Shown here one piece after another: positions 43,770 through 53,533 of a stretch of DNA of 64,000 nt; the stretch's first letter is position 1; every line of letters starts with the position of its first letter. The stretch lies in NCBI GenBank assembly GCA_025559845.1, contig CP048471.1, positions 310,001 through 374,000 of the forward strand. Direction: 5' to 3'. A program made the position numbers and the translations under genes. Origin of the DNA: Agrobacterium tumefaciens. Lineage in GTDB: Bacteria; Pseudomonadota; Alphaproteobacteria; Rhizobiales; Rhizobiaceae. Under the pieces are notes generated by a model. That model searched no databases. It saw only the letters and a list, made by a program, of their open reading frames with translations, and was not told where the DNA came from.

Positions 43770-44964
43770 TGAGCGCCTCCTTGACCGGATCTGGATATAG
43801 GGAAGAGAAATCGAGATCGCGACGTACGAAGATCATGATCTGCGTACCCTGATCGATATGGATTGTCGGGGGGATGTCGATCGACTCTTCGAGGGCCGTG
43901 TTGGCCATGTCAGAAATGGTCTGCGAGATCGTCTGCTGCGCCTGCGTCTGTGTGTTAGAACTTGTCGACAAACCGGCAGAACTTGTACCATCGGAGTTCA
44001 GGCTGGCGATGAAGGATGAAACGCCGCCGACGATGCTCAGGATTGCCGCGGCGCCGAAGCGTTCAAGGTAATGCTTGTCGACAAAACCCGCGACACCAGA
44101 GCGGCCGAGATTGTCGGTCCCGTAAGATCCAAGCGAAACGGACGTTCCGTCGGAGCGCAGGGCGCGTGTCCACACAATCAGGACGCGGGTTTGTCCGCGA
44201 GCAATACCGCTGCGATACTCGCCAACCAGCATCGTACCCTTGGGGAGCAGGATGCGGCGACCATCGAACGAATAGACGTCGGTCGATGTTACGGCACGGA
44301 CCATGCCGGGGAGTTCTGACTGAACTGCCGTCTCGAGGACGCCACGGATCAATGTGCCCTGGGCGATGAGGGCGTCGATCCGCTCATTGCGGGTCGCCCT
44401 GACGGTTTCGACATCTTGTGCGGCAACCGAGCTGACGAACTTTCGGTTCGGGTCTTCATCCGTTGCGGCCGCTGCGGATGCAGACGACGACGTGTCAACC
44501 GATCCGCCAAGGCCAGCCATGCTGTTCGCGCCCTGATCCACGACGATCATGTTGGATTGCAGCCTCGCGAGGCGCAGTTCCTCCTCACGCTTCAGGCGGG
44601 CGGCTTCTTCGGCCGCTCGACGCGCTGCCTCTTCATCGAACGGCGGCGGTGGCTGGACGATGACTAGTGGTGGCTGGACTTGAACAGGCGGGGGCGGGGG
44701 AATGACAAGGCGGTTATCGACCGGCTCCGGTACCTCATCCGGATCGAGATGCAGGTTGACCGAATTGCTGGCGGTCTTGAACTCCTCGCGCTCTGCCTGC
44801 TGCTGCTCACCGCTCGGTTTGACGAATGAGATATAGCCGGAGTAGCCAAGCACGCCGAGTGCGGCCGTTGCGAGAAGCAACGGTATGAGCTTGCCGCTCC
44901 TCCGCTCCGAGGGGTGTGCGACGGTCTCAGTGATCTTCGACTCTTCCTCGAAGTCAACGATCAT
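43747..44964 (-). CDS. virB10: VirB10 channel protein
   Basis: About 405 residues from MIVDFEEESK. A single membrane segment (about residue 25-45), a Pro-rich stretch (VIPPPPPVQVQPPLVIVQPP), and the TrbI-like domain with FDGRRILLPKGTMLVGEYRS. It spans inner and outer membranes in the T4SS core. Start overlaps virB9 by 11 nt; stop overlaps the virB11 start. Confidence 0.94.
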   Translation of the reverse strand: MIVDFEEESKITETVAHPSERRSGKLIPLLLATAALGVLGYSGYISFVKPSGEQQQAEREEFKTASNSVNLHLDPDEVPEPVDNRLVIPPPPPVQVQPPLVIVQPPPPFDEEAARRAAEEAARLKREEELRLARLQSNMIVVDQGANSMAGLGGSVDTSSSASAAAATDEDPNRKFVSSVAAQDVETVRATRNERIDALIAQGTLIRGVLETAVQSELPGMVRAVTSTDVYSFDGRRILLPKGTMLVGEYRSGIARGQTRVLIVWTRALRSDGTSVSLGSYGTDNLGRSGVAGFVDKHYLERFGAAAILSIVGGVSSFIASLNSDGTSSAGLSTSSNTQTQAQQTISQTISDMANTALEESIDIPPTIHIDQGTQIMIFVRRDLDFSSLYPDPVKEALNELRLQR

Positions 44965-45760
44965 AGCGATCACCCGACGGCTGCGAAGACTGAGTTGCAC
45001 GAGACTGAGAAGTACGGTTGCGAAGGTCGAAGACGCAGGTGACCGTAGCACCATTACGAAGCGTCCATTGGCGGGATACCCTGTCGACCACGATATAGTC
45101 GCCTTCGCGGCGGAAGTTTACGAGCGATTCAGAGCCATCCGATTTGACGGTGAAAAACGCAGGAACCTCACCGGAGAACTGGAAGAACGTTTTTTTGCCA
45201 TCGTCGAATACGGACGTCGGACGGTTGTCGACTGCGCCCTTGTAGCCAAAATCGTAATTGAGCCTTCCAGGATTGGCCAAAGCGGCCTGCACATTGGGCA
45301 TGGCGGCTTTTTGTTTGGCGAGCGCCAGCAGATTTCCGTCATGGACATCATCGGGATAGGTGAAGCGCAGCTTGATGACGGCCTGTTTGGTACTGCTAGG
45401 CTTCGCCCCCTTCAGCATGAAATTGTAAACACGCTTCGAGGTCACCACGTTCATATTGGTTTCTGCGTCCGGCTGGAGCGGCTTGATGAACAGGAACCGC
45501 TTGGACTGATCTGGAACAGCCTGCCAGGCAACGCTGTCCCCGATTGCAACGGTTGCGATCTTCTCATCGTCGTTGAAGACGATCATCGTTGAGACACCCA
45601 TCATGCCCGCCAAAAAGACGATGTTGTCACGCTGGAAGGGCACGGTGCGGATGCGCTCATCGGCCGGGACAGCACGTGGCGTGCTTTCGGCTAATGCTGA
45701 GGATGCGGACGCTATGAATATAGCGCTGGCAGACATCAGAGTCCGGCAAGGGAGGTTCAT
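44954..45760 (-). CDS. virB9: VirB9 outer-core protein
   Basis: 268 residues with a signal peptide (LMSASAIFIASASSALA). Typical stretches: AVPADERIRTVPFQRDNIVF and FLFIKPLQPDAETNMNVVTS. It forms the outer ring of the core with the lipoprotein and VirB10. Overlaps virB8 and virB10. Confidence 0.93.
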   Translation of the reverse strand: MNLPCRTLMSASAIFIASASSALAESTPRAVPADERIRTVPFQRDNIVFLAGMMGVSTMIVFNDDEKIATVAIGDSVAWQAVPDQSKRFLFIKPLQPDAETNMNVVTSKRVYNFMLKGAKPSSTKQAVIKLRFTYPDDVHDGNLLALAKQKAAMPNVQAALANPGRLNYDFGYKGAVDNRPTSVFDDGKKTFFQFSGEVPAFFTVKSDGSESLVNFRREGDYIVVDRVSRQWTLRNGATVTCVFDLRNRTSQSRATQSSQPSGDRYDR

Positions 45761-46482
45761 TTGCCATCCTCCGTTGTCACGGTTTCCTGATCGCGGCGGT
45801 ATTCGGTCACCTGGAAACCGAGCGGATTGTCAAAGCGCCAGTCGTTGCGCATCGGTTCGGCGGTGTAACGGAAGCGGACGTTTGCGACCCAATGTTCAGT
45901 GACTTTTGGACCGGTGCGGCCGGTGCGCGTTGTCGAGAACCGAACCGCAGCTGTCTTGTCATTGAGAAAAATAACGCTTTTGACCGAAACCGATATCACG
46001 GTATCAGAGCCGTGGAGCTTGACGGGGTTTTGAGAGTTTGATCCGGAGTATGTGCCGGCGAGATCGTCAGCCGCCTTGCCCGTGGAGTAGAGCGAGGCAA
46101 GATCGTAATTGTCTCGAAGGCTTTTTGGGTCGTAGGTCTCGCGAGCCCGGATAAATCGCACAATATTGGCGCGGGTGACGGCCTCGTTCTGGGTCAAGTC
46201 ACCTGCTTCGGACAATGGGCGACTTGCTTCAACATAGCCTGTCGTCTTGTCGACCTCCAACACGACCACCTCGAAGGTCTTGATCGGGAGAAGTGCCCAG
46301 AGAAGGCCTATCGCTGCCAGGAGCGCAAAGGCCAGGATGATGGCGAACATTCTCCAAGCGTCACGGGAGACAGCGGTCCAGCGATAAACGGAACGTTCCC
46401 AGCGCTCGCCATCACCATAATAGCTAGGATCGATGTTGGGGGGTGGAGCGGTGCTGACTTCAGCGCTTTTACAATCTGTCAA
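45757..46482 (-). CDS. virB8: VirB8 inner-membrane assembly factor
   Basis: 241 residues. One membrane segment (MFAIILAFALLAAIGLLWAL) followed by a periplasmic NTF2-like domain with NIVRFIRARETYDPKSLRDN. Overlaps virB9 by 4 nt. Confidence 0.93.
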   Translation of the reverse strand: MTDCKSAEVSTAPPPNIDPSYYGDGERWERSVYRWTAVSRDAWRMFAIILAFALLAAIGLLWALLPIKTFEVVVLEVDKTTGYVEASRPLSEAGDLTQNEAVTRANIVRFIRARETYDPKSLRDNYDLASLYSTGKAADDLAGTYSGSNSQNPVKLHGSDTVISVSVKSVIFLNDKTAAVRFSTTRTGRTGPKVTEHWVANVRFRYTAEPMRNDWRFDNPLGFQVTEYRRDQETVTTEDGK

Positions 46483-46499
46483 AGAAGTAGCCCCTTGCG

Positions 46500-47534
46500 T
46501 TATTTACGGCTGTTGACGGAGGCGGCTCGCACTTGCGCTGCTGCCGCATCCCCGTCACCGATTGAGCCATGCTGGCGGTTGAGGGTGCTCCCAACTTTGC
46601 CGCCGATAAATCTGCTCACGTCCAACAAGGCGCCGGGCCCATTGGTGGCCAAGTACTTTCCGCTCGCCCAGACGTTTCGTCCGGTTGCGTCAACGCGTGC
46701 CGCGCCGCCAGCGATCCCTGCAGCGAGGCTGACAAGCTCTTTCAGGAGATACGTTGTCGCAGCGCACATGAAGCAGAAGGCGCCAAGCGTGGAGAAAACA
46801 GCGTCACCTTTCTGCATGTCGTTGATCGTGCTGCGCAGGATCGTCGTCATCAGCCCGAGCGTTGTGTAAACGAGAACGGGAAGAATGGCGTAAGCAGCGA
46901 GCGTCCTGATCCAGCCATCAACGACGGAAGAGGTTAGCCGGAACAGTGCGGCACACAGCACGATTGGGCCAATCGCCAAGAGGATGAACATTGTCATCTT
47001 GCCCACGATCAGGATGACTGCACCCATCGCGCAGACAACAATGGCGAAGGCCAAAACAAAGAGTGCTGCGAAAAAGAATTGGGGTGCTGTCACACCGCCT
47101 TTCGCGGCGATTGTTTTTGCGCCTGTAATCGCGGCGGTCCAGATGTCCTTCAGACCGGATCCCATCGACGCATTATCCGTCCCGCAGTTTTCTCCGCCTG
47201 CTGCCTCACAGAAGATAGAGGCGACCCCGACGGGACCATCGAGCAGAGGTTTTGCGATCAATGGCGAATAGGCAGCCCACGAGATGATGAAGGTGTAGCA
47301 GATGAAGGCACGGCCGAAGCGCCAGACAAACTCGCCTGCCGTCATTGGAGCACGCCCGAACAGCATCTCGTAGCCCCACCAAATGACATAGATCGTCAGC
47401 GCGGCGATAAAGAGTGGGCCGAGGTGGTTTGCGAGCCGGTCGTAGATCGATTGCACCGTCGTAATGCCGAGTGCATCGATCTTGCTCAGCATATCAATAA
47501 TGAATTGGCCGGAGGCGTTCAGGAACTCGTCCAT
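46500..47534 (-). CDS. virB6: VirB6 polytopic membrane protein
   Basis: 344 residues with about five to six hydrophobic segments, for example PLFIAALTIYVIWWGYEM and FFFAALFVLAFAIVVCAMGA, and the conserved WVR-like region between them. Channel component at the inner membrane. Confidence 0.92.
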   Translation of the reverse strand: MDEFLNASGQFIIDMLSKIDALGITTVQSIYDRLANHLGPLFIAALTIYVIWWGYEMLFGRAPMTAGEFVWRFGRAFICYTFIISWAAYSPLIAKPLLDGPVGVASIFCEAAGGENCGTDNASMGSGLKDIWTAAITGAKTIAAKGGVTAPQFFFAALFVLAFAIVVCAMGAVILIVGKMTMFILLAIGPIVLCAALFRLTSSVVDGWIRTLAAYAILPVLVYTTLGLMTTILRSTINDMQKGDAVFSTLGAFCFMCAATTYLLKELVSLAAGIAGGAARVDATGRNVWASGKYLATNGPGALLDVSRFIGGKVGSTLNRQHGSIGDGDAAAAQVRAASVNSRK

Positions 47535-47542
47535 TGTGACCT

Positions 47543-47833
47543 TCAGAAACCAATGCCGCTGACAATGTCACTCTGCCGAACCATGGGTCCGCAGCCGTCG
47601 TCTCCAGCGAAGGCAACGGAAGCATAACTGAGTGCTTCGAACAGAGATGAGTGCGTCCCCTCGCCGTTAAAACAGGGGGACTTCAGCTCCTTGTGACTGG
47701 CGCAGGCCGAAAGGGATACGATTGCGGCCGCAATTGTGATGACCGAAATTGTTCTGCCGAGGCCGTTCGCCGGGTGGGTATCGTGGCGGGTGGTTTTGTT
47801 GGGTATGGGCTTATGCACGCTAACCGTCCTCAA
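47543..47833 (-). CDS. Small lipoprotein of the T4SS operon (VirB7- or exclusion-like)
   Basis: 96 residues; the hydrophobic segment ends in a lipobox (VSLSACASHK). The mature part has two more Cys (SPCFNGEG, GDDGCGPMV). It lies between virB6 and virB5, overlapping virB5 by 4 nt. In related systems this slot holds either a VirB7-like lipoprotein or an entry-exclusion lipoprotein; the sequence alone does not decide. Confidence 0.65.
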   Translation of the reverse strand: MRTVSVHKPIPNKTTRHDTHPANGLGRTISVITIAAAIVSLSACASHKELKSPCFNGEGTHSSLFEALSYASVAFAGDDGCGPMVRQSDIVSGIGF

Positions 47834-48525
47834 TTCATGAACTCGGCCAAGGCTGCTTCCGCAGCCAGTTGTCGCATTTGGTCCGTATTCATGGCCGCAT
47901 TGCCGGCGTTGACGGCGCCAACAAGCTCGTTGACGGTCTGGGCCGTCTGGGTCTGAACCTGCGAGTTCTGATCGATCGAGCCCTTGATGTCTGGTGCCGT
48001 GCCGATCCGTGTTTGTACGCCCTGAAAGGCTGTGCTGCGCTGCTGGACGGCGGCCTGCGTTCCTGAAACGGTCGCTGTCAGCGCCGTCGCAGTGTTGACG
48101 AGCTGCTGGTATGACTTGTCCGCACGCGTGTAATTCGAGCTTGATGTTGCGCCGGAGATCGTCTTGACGAGATTGAGTGTATTGAGGATTTTTGCCGCGT
48201 CAGCGCCAAAAGACCCGAGCTGGCCCCAGGCCATCTGCCCGCTGAGAAGACTGGAAAAATCAGGGGCTTTGCCGAGAGAAAAGCCCGAGCCGAGTGCGGT
48301 GCTGGCGATTTCGTTTGTGGATCGGTTACCGGTTACCGCTGCGAGCGTCTTGTTGACGGTCTGGAGAATATCGCTGTTTGATGACATGATCTCGGCCGTA
48401 TGTTTGGCGGTCTGTTTCGCCTGCTCCAGCGTTGCCTCATCGATGACGGGAACCTGGGCGAAGGCTGTAGGGCTTGTGCCGGAAAGAAAAGCCGCCGCAA
48501 TGAAGAGTCTCCTTATTCTGCGCAT
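47830..48525 (-). CDS. virB5: VirB5 minor pilin protein
   Basis: 231 residues: signal peptide (LFIAAAFLSGTSPTAFA) and a long helical body (TLEQAKQTAKHTAEIMSSNS) ending AEAALAEFMN. VirB5 caps the pilus and takes part in contact. It starts 16 bp after a gene with a similar ending, so the two may be relatives. Confidence 0.85.
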   Translation of the reverse strand: MRRIRRLFIAAAFLSGTSPTAFAQVPVIDEATLEQAKQTAKHTAEIMSSNSDILQTVNKTLAAVTGNRSTNEIASTALGSGFSLGKAPDFSSLLSGQMAWGQLGSFGADAAKILNTLNLVKTISGATSSSNYTRADKSYQQLVNTATALTATVSGTQAAVQQRSTAFQGVQTRIGTAPDIKGSIDQNSQVQTQTAQTVNELVGAVNAGNAAMNTDQMRQLAAEAALAEFMN

Positions 48526-48541
48526 GATATTCCTTTCCGGG

Positions 48542-49156
48542 TTACGGTTTGCCGTTCATGAAGTTGGAGAGCGCGCTTTCGTCGGCAGCCTGATCGAGCT
48601 GCTTTTGATTGCGCATGGCGTTGCGTGTCGTCATGGCCTGGACCGCCTGGTTCCAGACCTGCGCCGTCGATAGCCTCGTCATCGTGTTTTGATCGAATGC
48701 GCCCTGTTGGGTTTGTGCAGAGCCAATCGTGGCCGACTGGCTGTTGATCGTTGTCGTGTTCGACTGAATGGCTGCTGCGACAGCCGCGAGCGAGTTGACC
48801 ACCTGACCGACGTTCTTGGTCCGCATCGCCTGGATGCCGGTGGCAACTGCTATCAGGATCTGGAAGTCGTTCCCGCCGATACTGGTGCCAGTCAGCGCGC
48901 CGCCAAGAACACTCTGCCCACTGACACCGCCCATCCCAGCAAGATCGTTTTGGTTTGTGACGGACGCGTGCATGCCCTGGGTCGGTGCAACGGATGCCTG
49001 CTTGTACATTCGGGCGCGTTTCATGCAGATCTTTGTTCGATAGTTCGTATCAGTACGTTGCGCGTCATTGGTCGGCACTTGCGCATAAGACGACGGTATA
49101 GCTTGGGTGCTTATGATGACGATGCTCAGGAGAGAGGGAACGAACCGTTTCAGCAT
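48542..49156 (-). CDS. VirB5-like secreted protein (tandem partner)
   Basis: 204 residues from MLKRFVPSLLSIVIISTQAI with a signal peptide. Helical, Ala/Gln/Thr-rich, with the end DESALSNFMNGKP close to that of VirB5. It overlaps the virB4 stop by 7 nt. Two VirB5-like genes in tandem are known in some alphaproteobacterial T4SS; specific function unknown. Confidence 0.7.
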   Translation of the reverse strand: MLKRFVPSLLSIVIISTQAIPSSYAQVPTNDAQRTDTNYRTKICMKRARMYKQASVAPTQGMHASVTNQNDLAGMGGVSGQSVLGGALTGTSIGGNDFQILIAVATGIQAMRTKNVGQVVNSLAAVAAAIQSNTTTINSQSATIGSAQTQQGAFDQNTMTRLSTAQVWNQAVQAMTTRNAMRNQKQLDQAADESALSNFMNGKP

Positions 49157-51576
49157 GGCTCTTCCTCCGATTTCCAGCCGCAGAAGTGGGGAAGCCACTG
49201 TTCCGCCCCGTCTCCGTGGATCGCCCGTAGCCGTTCGCACTCCTCGACAGTTTCCGCGCGACCGGAAAGAACCTTGATCAGGTCCGGCATGGCGGAGAGA
49301 TCGAGCTTGGCAACGACGCTGTCGTGATCGTGCTTGACGAGAAATTGGCGGGAGGTGGCAGAGGTCGATTTGATCCAGTCGAACTCGGTTTCCGAAAGGC
49401 CAAACCGCTCGATGTAACTTTCGCGGTCAGCCTTGGGATTGGGGAAGAAGATGTTCGTCGGACTTTGTTCAAGCAGGGTGTGTGAGATCTTCGCAGTCAC
49501 AACATCGCGTGGCGACTGCGTTCCAAGCCCGATGATCCCGTTCTTTTTGCGAATGGTTTTCAGCTGATCATTGAGAAAGGCGCCAGCCTTGTCGTCACCG
49601 AGCACCTTCCAGCCTTCGTCGATGAACATCATCATAGGTCGCAGGCCATCAAGCATGCCCCCAATGCGGAAGAAAATGTAGGCGAGAGCGGCGGTTCTGA
49701 CGTCAGGATCGTCGAGGATTGCCGTCAGATCGAAGCCGAATATGCCGATCTCTCCGTCCCATCGGTCGGTCGGGTTGTCGAAAAGCCAGCCATGCGCCTC
49801 GCACCATACCTCGAAGCGGCTGGCGAGATCGTCGCGCCCCGCGACTTCTGTACCGCGAAGGAGCTGGATAACGTCACGGAAGCGGCGCTCCGAAAGCGGA
49901 ACAGCAAAAATGCGGTCGACAGCACTTGCCAAGATTTTTTCCTGTTCAGCGCCGAGCTTGTCACCGGCGACGCGAGGCCGCACAAGGAATGAGAGAAGAT
50001 CGAAAAGGAATGCGCGCGCTTCGGGACTGTTCTCAAGCTGCAATGGATTGAAGCCAGTTGGCACACCTGGGCGCAGAACCTCATATTGGCCACCGCAAGC
50101 CCGGACAAAAATCTCCGCGCCGCGATCCTTGTCGAAGATTGCAATACGAGGTTGCGGCCGGGTTCGCATCGCCTGAGCGAACAGGAAAAGGAGCGCCGAC
50201 GTTTTTCCCGAACCGGTTGGGCCGGTCACTATGAAATTGCCGACTTCGCCTTTATGAAAGTTGAAATAATAAGGGGTCAGAGAGGTGGTCTGCAGCAGCG
50301 AGACCGCCGAACCCCATCTGTTTCCGGTTGGCTTGCCAAGTGCAAAATTGTGGAACGACGTCATGCCACAGAAATTACGCGAGGAAATAAGGGCTTTACG
50401 GGCGATGTAGGCAAAGTTGCCTGGCATCTGAGCCCAGAAAACCGGTTCGGCATTGAGATCCTCGCGAACCACAACGAGGCCGCTTTCCTGCAGTTCTTTC
50501 GTTACTGCCTGCGTGCAAGCTTCCGCTTCCTTGATTGTGTCGCCAAGCGCCAGCACACTCAGATGATGATAGCCCATCACGGCGCGGCCATTCACCAACT
50601 CGTCCTTGGCAATATTGATTGCCTCTTCAAGACTGGTGCCGCGCTCGTCCGAAACGCGGATCTGACGTTCAATGCGATCCATCTCGCTGAGGATTGGCGC
50701 ACGATCCTGAAGTGCAAAGCTTTGGCTGAGGATGAATTCGCCCTGAATTTTGAGGAGGCCGTCGAGCATGCCGGACGCGGTGTAGGGCGTGTATTCGCGG
50801 ATCGACAGCATGGCGCCGAAGCGCGTATCGGCCTCCGCAACACCACGCAGCTCTAGCATCCGGCGGCCGAACGTGATGCGCTTCGTCGGAATATATTGAT
50901 CGAGCGGCTGGCGCGGCAAAAGCATGTTGACGGGTGTCGCCCCGCTGGCGAGCTGTGCCAGAAATTCGATCGGCTCGGAATAGATTGAACCGCTGCGTAC
51001 TACGGCTTGCAAAACACGCGCTCCGTAGCGAGCAAGGCCTTTGACGATGTTCGCAATGTGATCGCGAAGCTCCTGACGGGCTTCTAATTCAATCGCTTTT
51101 TCCGAAATGCCGCCTACCTTGCGAAACCTCGAGACCATTGTGTCGGCGAGCCCGACCTTTCCCTGATATCCACGCCGGATCACCGTGAGATAGAGCTCAT
51201 TGCTGTACATGCGCGTCTTCCCGAGGCTTTCCATGTAGCGCTGATCGAGACGACGGCAGAAGTCGATCGAGATGTCTCCCTCGATCTTTGGCGGTATGCG
51301 ACGACGAACAATATGGCTGTAGACAGCAAAGCGGCTGTCAGCCAGTGAGCGGAGCAGCGTGTTACGGCTTGCCGCCTCCATGTCGATATCTTCCTGATCG
51401 GCCGTCTGATGGCAAAAGCCATCAAGCTTGATCACGGAAAGGAATGTGCTGTCTTTCGTTCGAAGCGTCTGCTCATCGACGTGACGGGTGTAAGGAATAT
51501 GATGCGAGACTGACCGTTCGCGGCCGATCTCTGTTCCAAAACGCATATCCTGACGAACGGCACGCTGCATCTTCAT
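49150..51576 (-). CDS. virB4: VirB4 ATPase
   Basis: 808 residues. IVTGPTGSGKTSALLF (Walker A, around residue 450), MMFIDEGWKVL (Walker B) and the IIGLGTQSPRD region. Largest T4SS ATPase, drives pilus assembly and substrate transfer. AAGGAC precedes the ATG, which lies 4 bp after the virB3 stop. Confidence 0.95.
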   Translation of the reverse strand: MKMQRAVRQDMRFGTEIGRERSVSHHIPYTRHVDEQTLRTKDSTFLSVIKLDGFCHQTADQEDIDMEAASRNTLLRSLADSRFAVYSHIVRRRIPPKIEGDISIDFCRRLDQRYMESLGKTRMYSNELYLTVIRRGYQGKVGLADTMVSRFRKVGGISEKAIELEARQELRDHIANIVKGLARYGARVLQAVVRSGSIYSEPIEFLAQLASGATPVNMLLPRQPLDQYIPTKRITFGRRMLELRGVAEADTRFGAMLSIREYTPYTASGMLDGLLKIQGEFILSQSFALQDRAPILSEMDRIERQIRVSDERGTSLEEAINIAKDELVNGRAVMGYHHLSVLALGDTIKEAEACTQAVTKELQESGLVVVREDLNAEPVFWAQMPGNFAYIARKALISSRNFCGMTSFHNFALGKPTGNRWGSAVSLLQTTSLTPYYFNFHKGEVGNFIVTGPTGSGKTSALLFLFAQAMRTRPQPRIAIFDKDRGAEIFVRACGGQYEVLRPGVPTGFNPLQLENSPEARAFLFDLLSFLVRPRVAGDKLGAEQEKILASAVDRIFAVPLSERRFRDVIQLLRGTEVAGRDDLASRFEVWCEAHGWLFDNPTDRWDGEIGIFGFDLTAILDDPDVRTAALAYIFFRIGGMLDGLRPMMMFIDEGWKVLGDDKAGAFLNDQLKTIRKKNGIIGLGTQSPRDVVTAKISHTLLEQSPTNIFFPNPKADRESYIERFGLSETEFDWIKSTSATSRQFLVKHDHDSVVAKLDLSAMPDLIKVLSGRAETVEECERLRAIHGDGAEQWLPHFCGWKSEEEPC

Positions 51577-51580
51577 GTCC

Positions 51581-51874
51581 TTACGGTTGATAGGAGTTGC
51601 CGGCCCAGAAATGACGGTTCTTTGTCAGAGGGCACTTTGCGATCCTCACACGAAAGATGCTTGCAAGGTGCGGATCCCGAACCGTCATCATGAAAGCGGT
51701 GGCGTGCAGCGGGAAAAACAGCAGGAAAACAGCAAGGTTTTTCGTGTTGAGGAAAACCATGACGACGATCATCAATTCGCCGACGAACAGCCCGATCGGA
51801 ATGCCCCACATCATGCGAGGCCGGGTCAGGCCGATGACGAGTGGCGCAACCTGTGGCTTTGCCTGTTCGACCAT
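51581..51874 (-). CDS. virB3: VirB3 inner-membrane protein
   Basis: 97 residues from MVEQAKPQVAPLVIGLTRP; a longer frame upstream is only open by chance. Two membrane segments near residues 24-62. The start overlaps the virB2 stop (TGATG). Confidence 0.9.
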   Translation of the reverse strand: MVEQAKPQVAPLVIGLTRPRMMWGIPIGLFVGELMIVVMVFLNTKNLAVFLLFFPLHATAFMMTVRDPHLASIFRVRIAKCPLTKNRHFWAGNSYQP

Positions 51875-52218
51875 CAGCCATTCAGCCCCGTAGACATCGA
51901 CTGAACAAGCTGTGCGCCGCCGAAGATAAAGGCGATCCCGACTATGATCGAGAAGCACCACGACCACGGAATGCGGCTGGTCAAGGCCATGTAACCGACG
52001 GCGGCACAGGCAATCGTCGCTGCTGTCGTGGCGAATGTTCCAGTCATGAAATCGAGCAATGTCTGGAAGACGTTGTTTATTGGCTGGAATACGTCGCCTG
52101 CGGCGAGGGCGAGCTGCGGATGAGTGGCGACGGCGGATACGAGAACGAGGCCGCCAATGGCAAGCGAACCGATGTGACACGAACGCTCTGGGCATTTTGG
52201 TCTGGACACTTTGTTCAT
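51874..52218 (-). CDS. virB2: VirB2 major pilin
   Basis: 114 residues from MNKVSRPKCPERS with AGGAGAGAG upstream. Long signal peptide, then GDVFQPINNVFQTLLDFMTG and two hydrophobic helices typical of VirB2. First gene of the virB operon. Confidence 0.9.
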   Translation of the reverse strand: MNKVSRPKCPERSCHIGSLAIGGLVLVSAVATHPQLALAAGDVFQPINNVFQTLLDFMTGTFATTAATIACAAVGYMALTSRIPWSWCFSIIVGIAFIFGGAQLVQSMSTGLNG

Positions 52219-52521
52219 TGGTCGTCTCTCTCCTTGCTGCACATAAAGAACCGAGCCGCCGAGGCAAGTGTCGTTGGCTGGGGCACGTCCGTTGCTATTG
52301 GTCTGGTTCTGAATTGCCGTTTTGCGGGACGACCTGCCGCTTTTGTCCGTAACTGCGTTTTTCCCGCCGATCGCTGCTGATTGTTCCCCGCGAAGGCGTC
52401 CATACGGATCGAGATACTCTCCACCGGCACGCGTTCGCTCATTGAAAAAGGCCCCTGCCGCTCTTGTTAGGATCTATATATACAACTATGATCCAAATGA
52501 TATCAATAGGGAACCCGTCAA
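52219..52521. other. Divergent promoter region between virB2 and plus-strand operon
   Basis: 303 bp with no supported gene. It contains a 12-bp box shared with two other promoters (52478-52489) inside a GGATC...GATCC repeat. Confidence 0.55.
52478..52489 (-). promoter_or_regulatory. ATAGTTGTATAT box (shared regulatory motif)
   Basis: On the minus strand the box reads ATAGTTGTATAT, one base different from the ATATTTGTATAT boxes at 56195-56206 and 59982-59993. It is flanked by GGATC and GATCC. It sits 33 bp before the first gene of the plus operon. Confidence 0.45.
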
Positions 52522-53028
52522 ATGCCGTCCACCCGGATCGGATTTCAGTATTCAGCGGCCTGTCTGATGGCTGTTACGGCAATAAATCATTCCAGTGCAG
52601 CTCAAGCGGCCGATGCGAGTTGGGGGTGCCAGGTGCTGCTCTGCGCGGCGTCGGAAAACCCATCCTGGCAGAGTGTTTCCTATTGCGTCCCGCCCATGAA
52701 AAAGCTCATCGCTGCAATGGCGAAACCACGCTTTTCGTGGCCGATTTGCAGGGAGGCAGAGACCGGGGCACCCGGATACGAACGCTATGAAGATTGCCCG
52801 GAAGGATACACGCCAACTCGCTCAGACAATGGTCAACGCCAGTCTTCAGATCCCGATATGTGCACCAAGCGTACCAGCATCTGTGACGGTACATCAATAT
52901 ATCGTGATCGAGAATGTATCACTGTGGAAAACACCCCGCGTAAGGAGAAAGCAAATCCTTTTTATTATGACGTTCAACAGAGCAACGGCGTCGCGAGGCG
53001 GTTCTGGTTTAATCTCAATGACGGTTAA
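52522..53028 (+). CDS. Cys-rich secreted hypothetical protein
   Basis: 168 residues. Probable signal peptide (about 1-30, FQYSAACLMAVTAINHSSAA), then Cys-rich mature part (WGCQVLLCAASENPSWQSVS, CVPPMKKLIAAM, EDCPEGYTPT) with at least seven Cys, suggesting disulfides in the periplasm. First gene of the plus-strand operon next to virB2. No known domain. Likely transfer-linked, by position. Confidence 0.7.
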   Translation: MPSTRIGFQYSAACLMAVTAINHSSAAQAADASWGCQVLLCAASENPSWQSVSYCVPPMKKLIAAMAKPRFSWPICREAETGAPGYERYEDCPEGYTPTRSDNGQRQSSDPDMCTKRTSICDGTSIYRDRECITVENTPRKEKANPFYYDVQQSNGVARRFWFNLNDG

Positions 53029-53126
53029 AAATACTGAAGAATGGCGCGAAATGTCTGAATTTATATTTTGACAAGTCTTGAGTCGTCGAGAAACATTGCT
53101 CAACTGATATCAGGAAAGGCGCGGAA

Positions 53127-53528
53127 ATGTGCGGCGAGCAACGCATAGTCGTTTACGACGACTCAAGAGCTGACACTTCCCATCTTGATTCCTGTGCGTG
53201 GAAGGTGATGTGCAGCCTTGCTGCTATGGGCCTTACAAGTTTGCTGTCTTACTGGTTGATCATCGAAGCACAGACTGTGTGGCAAATGCCATTTGATCAT
53301 ACCGGTTACACGCTGTGGATCACATCAGCTCTAATAGTTGTCCATGCAGGAATCCTGCTGGCAGTGCTCTGGCTTTCTCTGGCAATGCTCGGCCTTGTGC
53401 TGATCATCGCTGAGTTTTTGTGGTCCGTGTTGCTGCCGTTTAGGCTTCTTTGCCTGGTGGTGAGGGCGCTCGCGTCGTCGCTATGGCACTTCACCCGCCG
53501 GGCGGTTTTCAAAAACAAGGTTGGCTAG
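53127..53528 (+). CDS. Hypothetical membrane protein
   Basis: 133 residues with AGGAAAGG before the ATG. Three or four hydrophobic segments (LAAMGLTSLLSYWLIIEA, ALIVVHAGILLAVLWLSLAM, then a third). No recognised family. It precedes the next secreted gene by 5 bp. Confidence 0.65.
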   Translation: MCGEQRIVVYDDSRADTSHLDSCAWKVMCSLAAMGLTSLLSYWLIIEAQTVWQMPFDHTGYTLWITSALIVVHAGILLAVLWLSLAMLGLVLIIAEFLWSVLLPFRLLCLVVRALASSLWHFTRRAVFKNKVG

Positions 53529-53533
53529 CCGAT

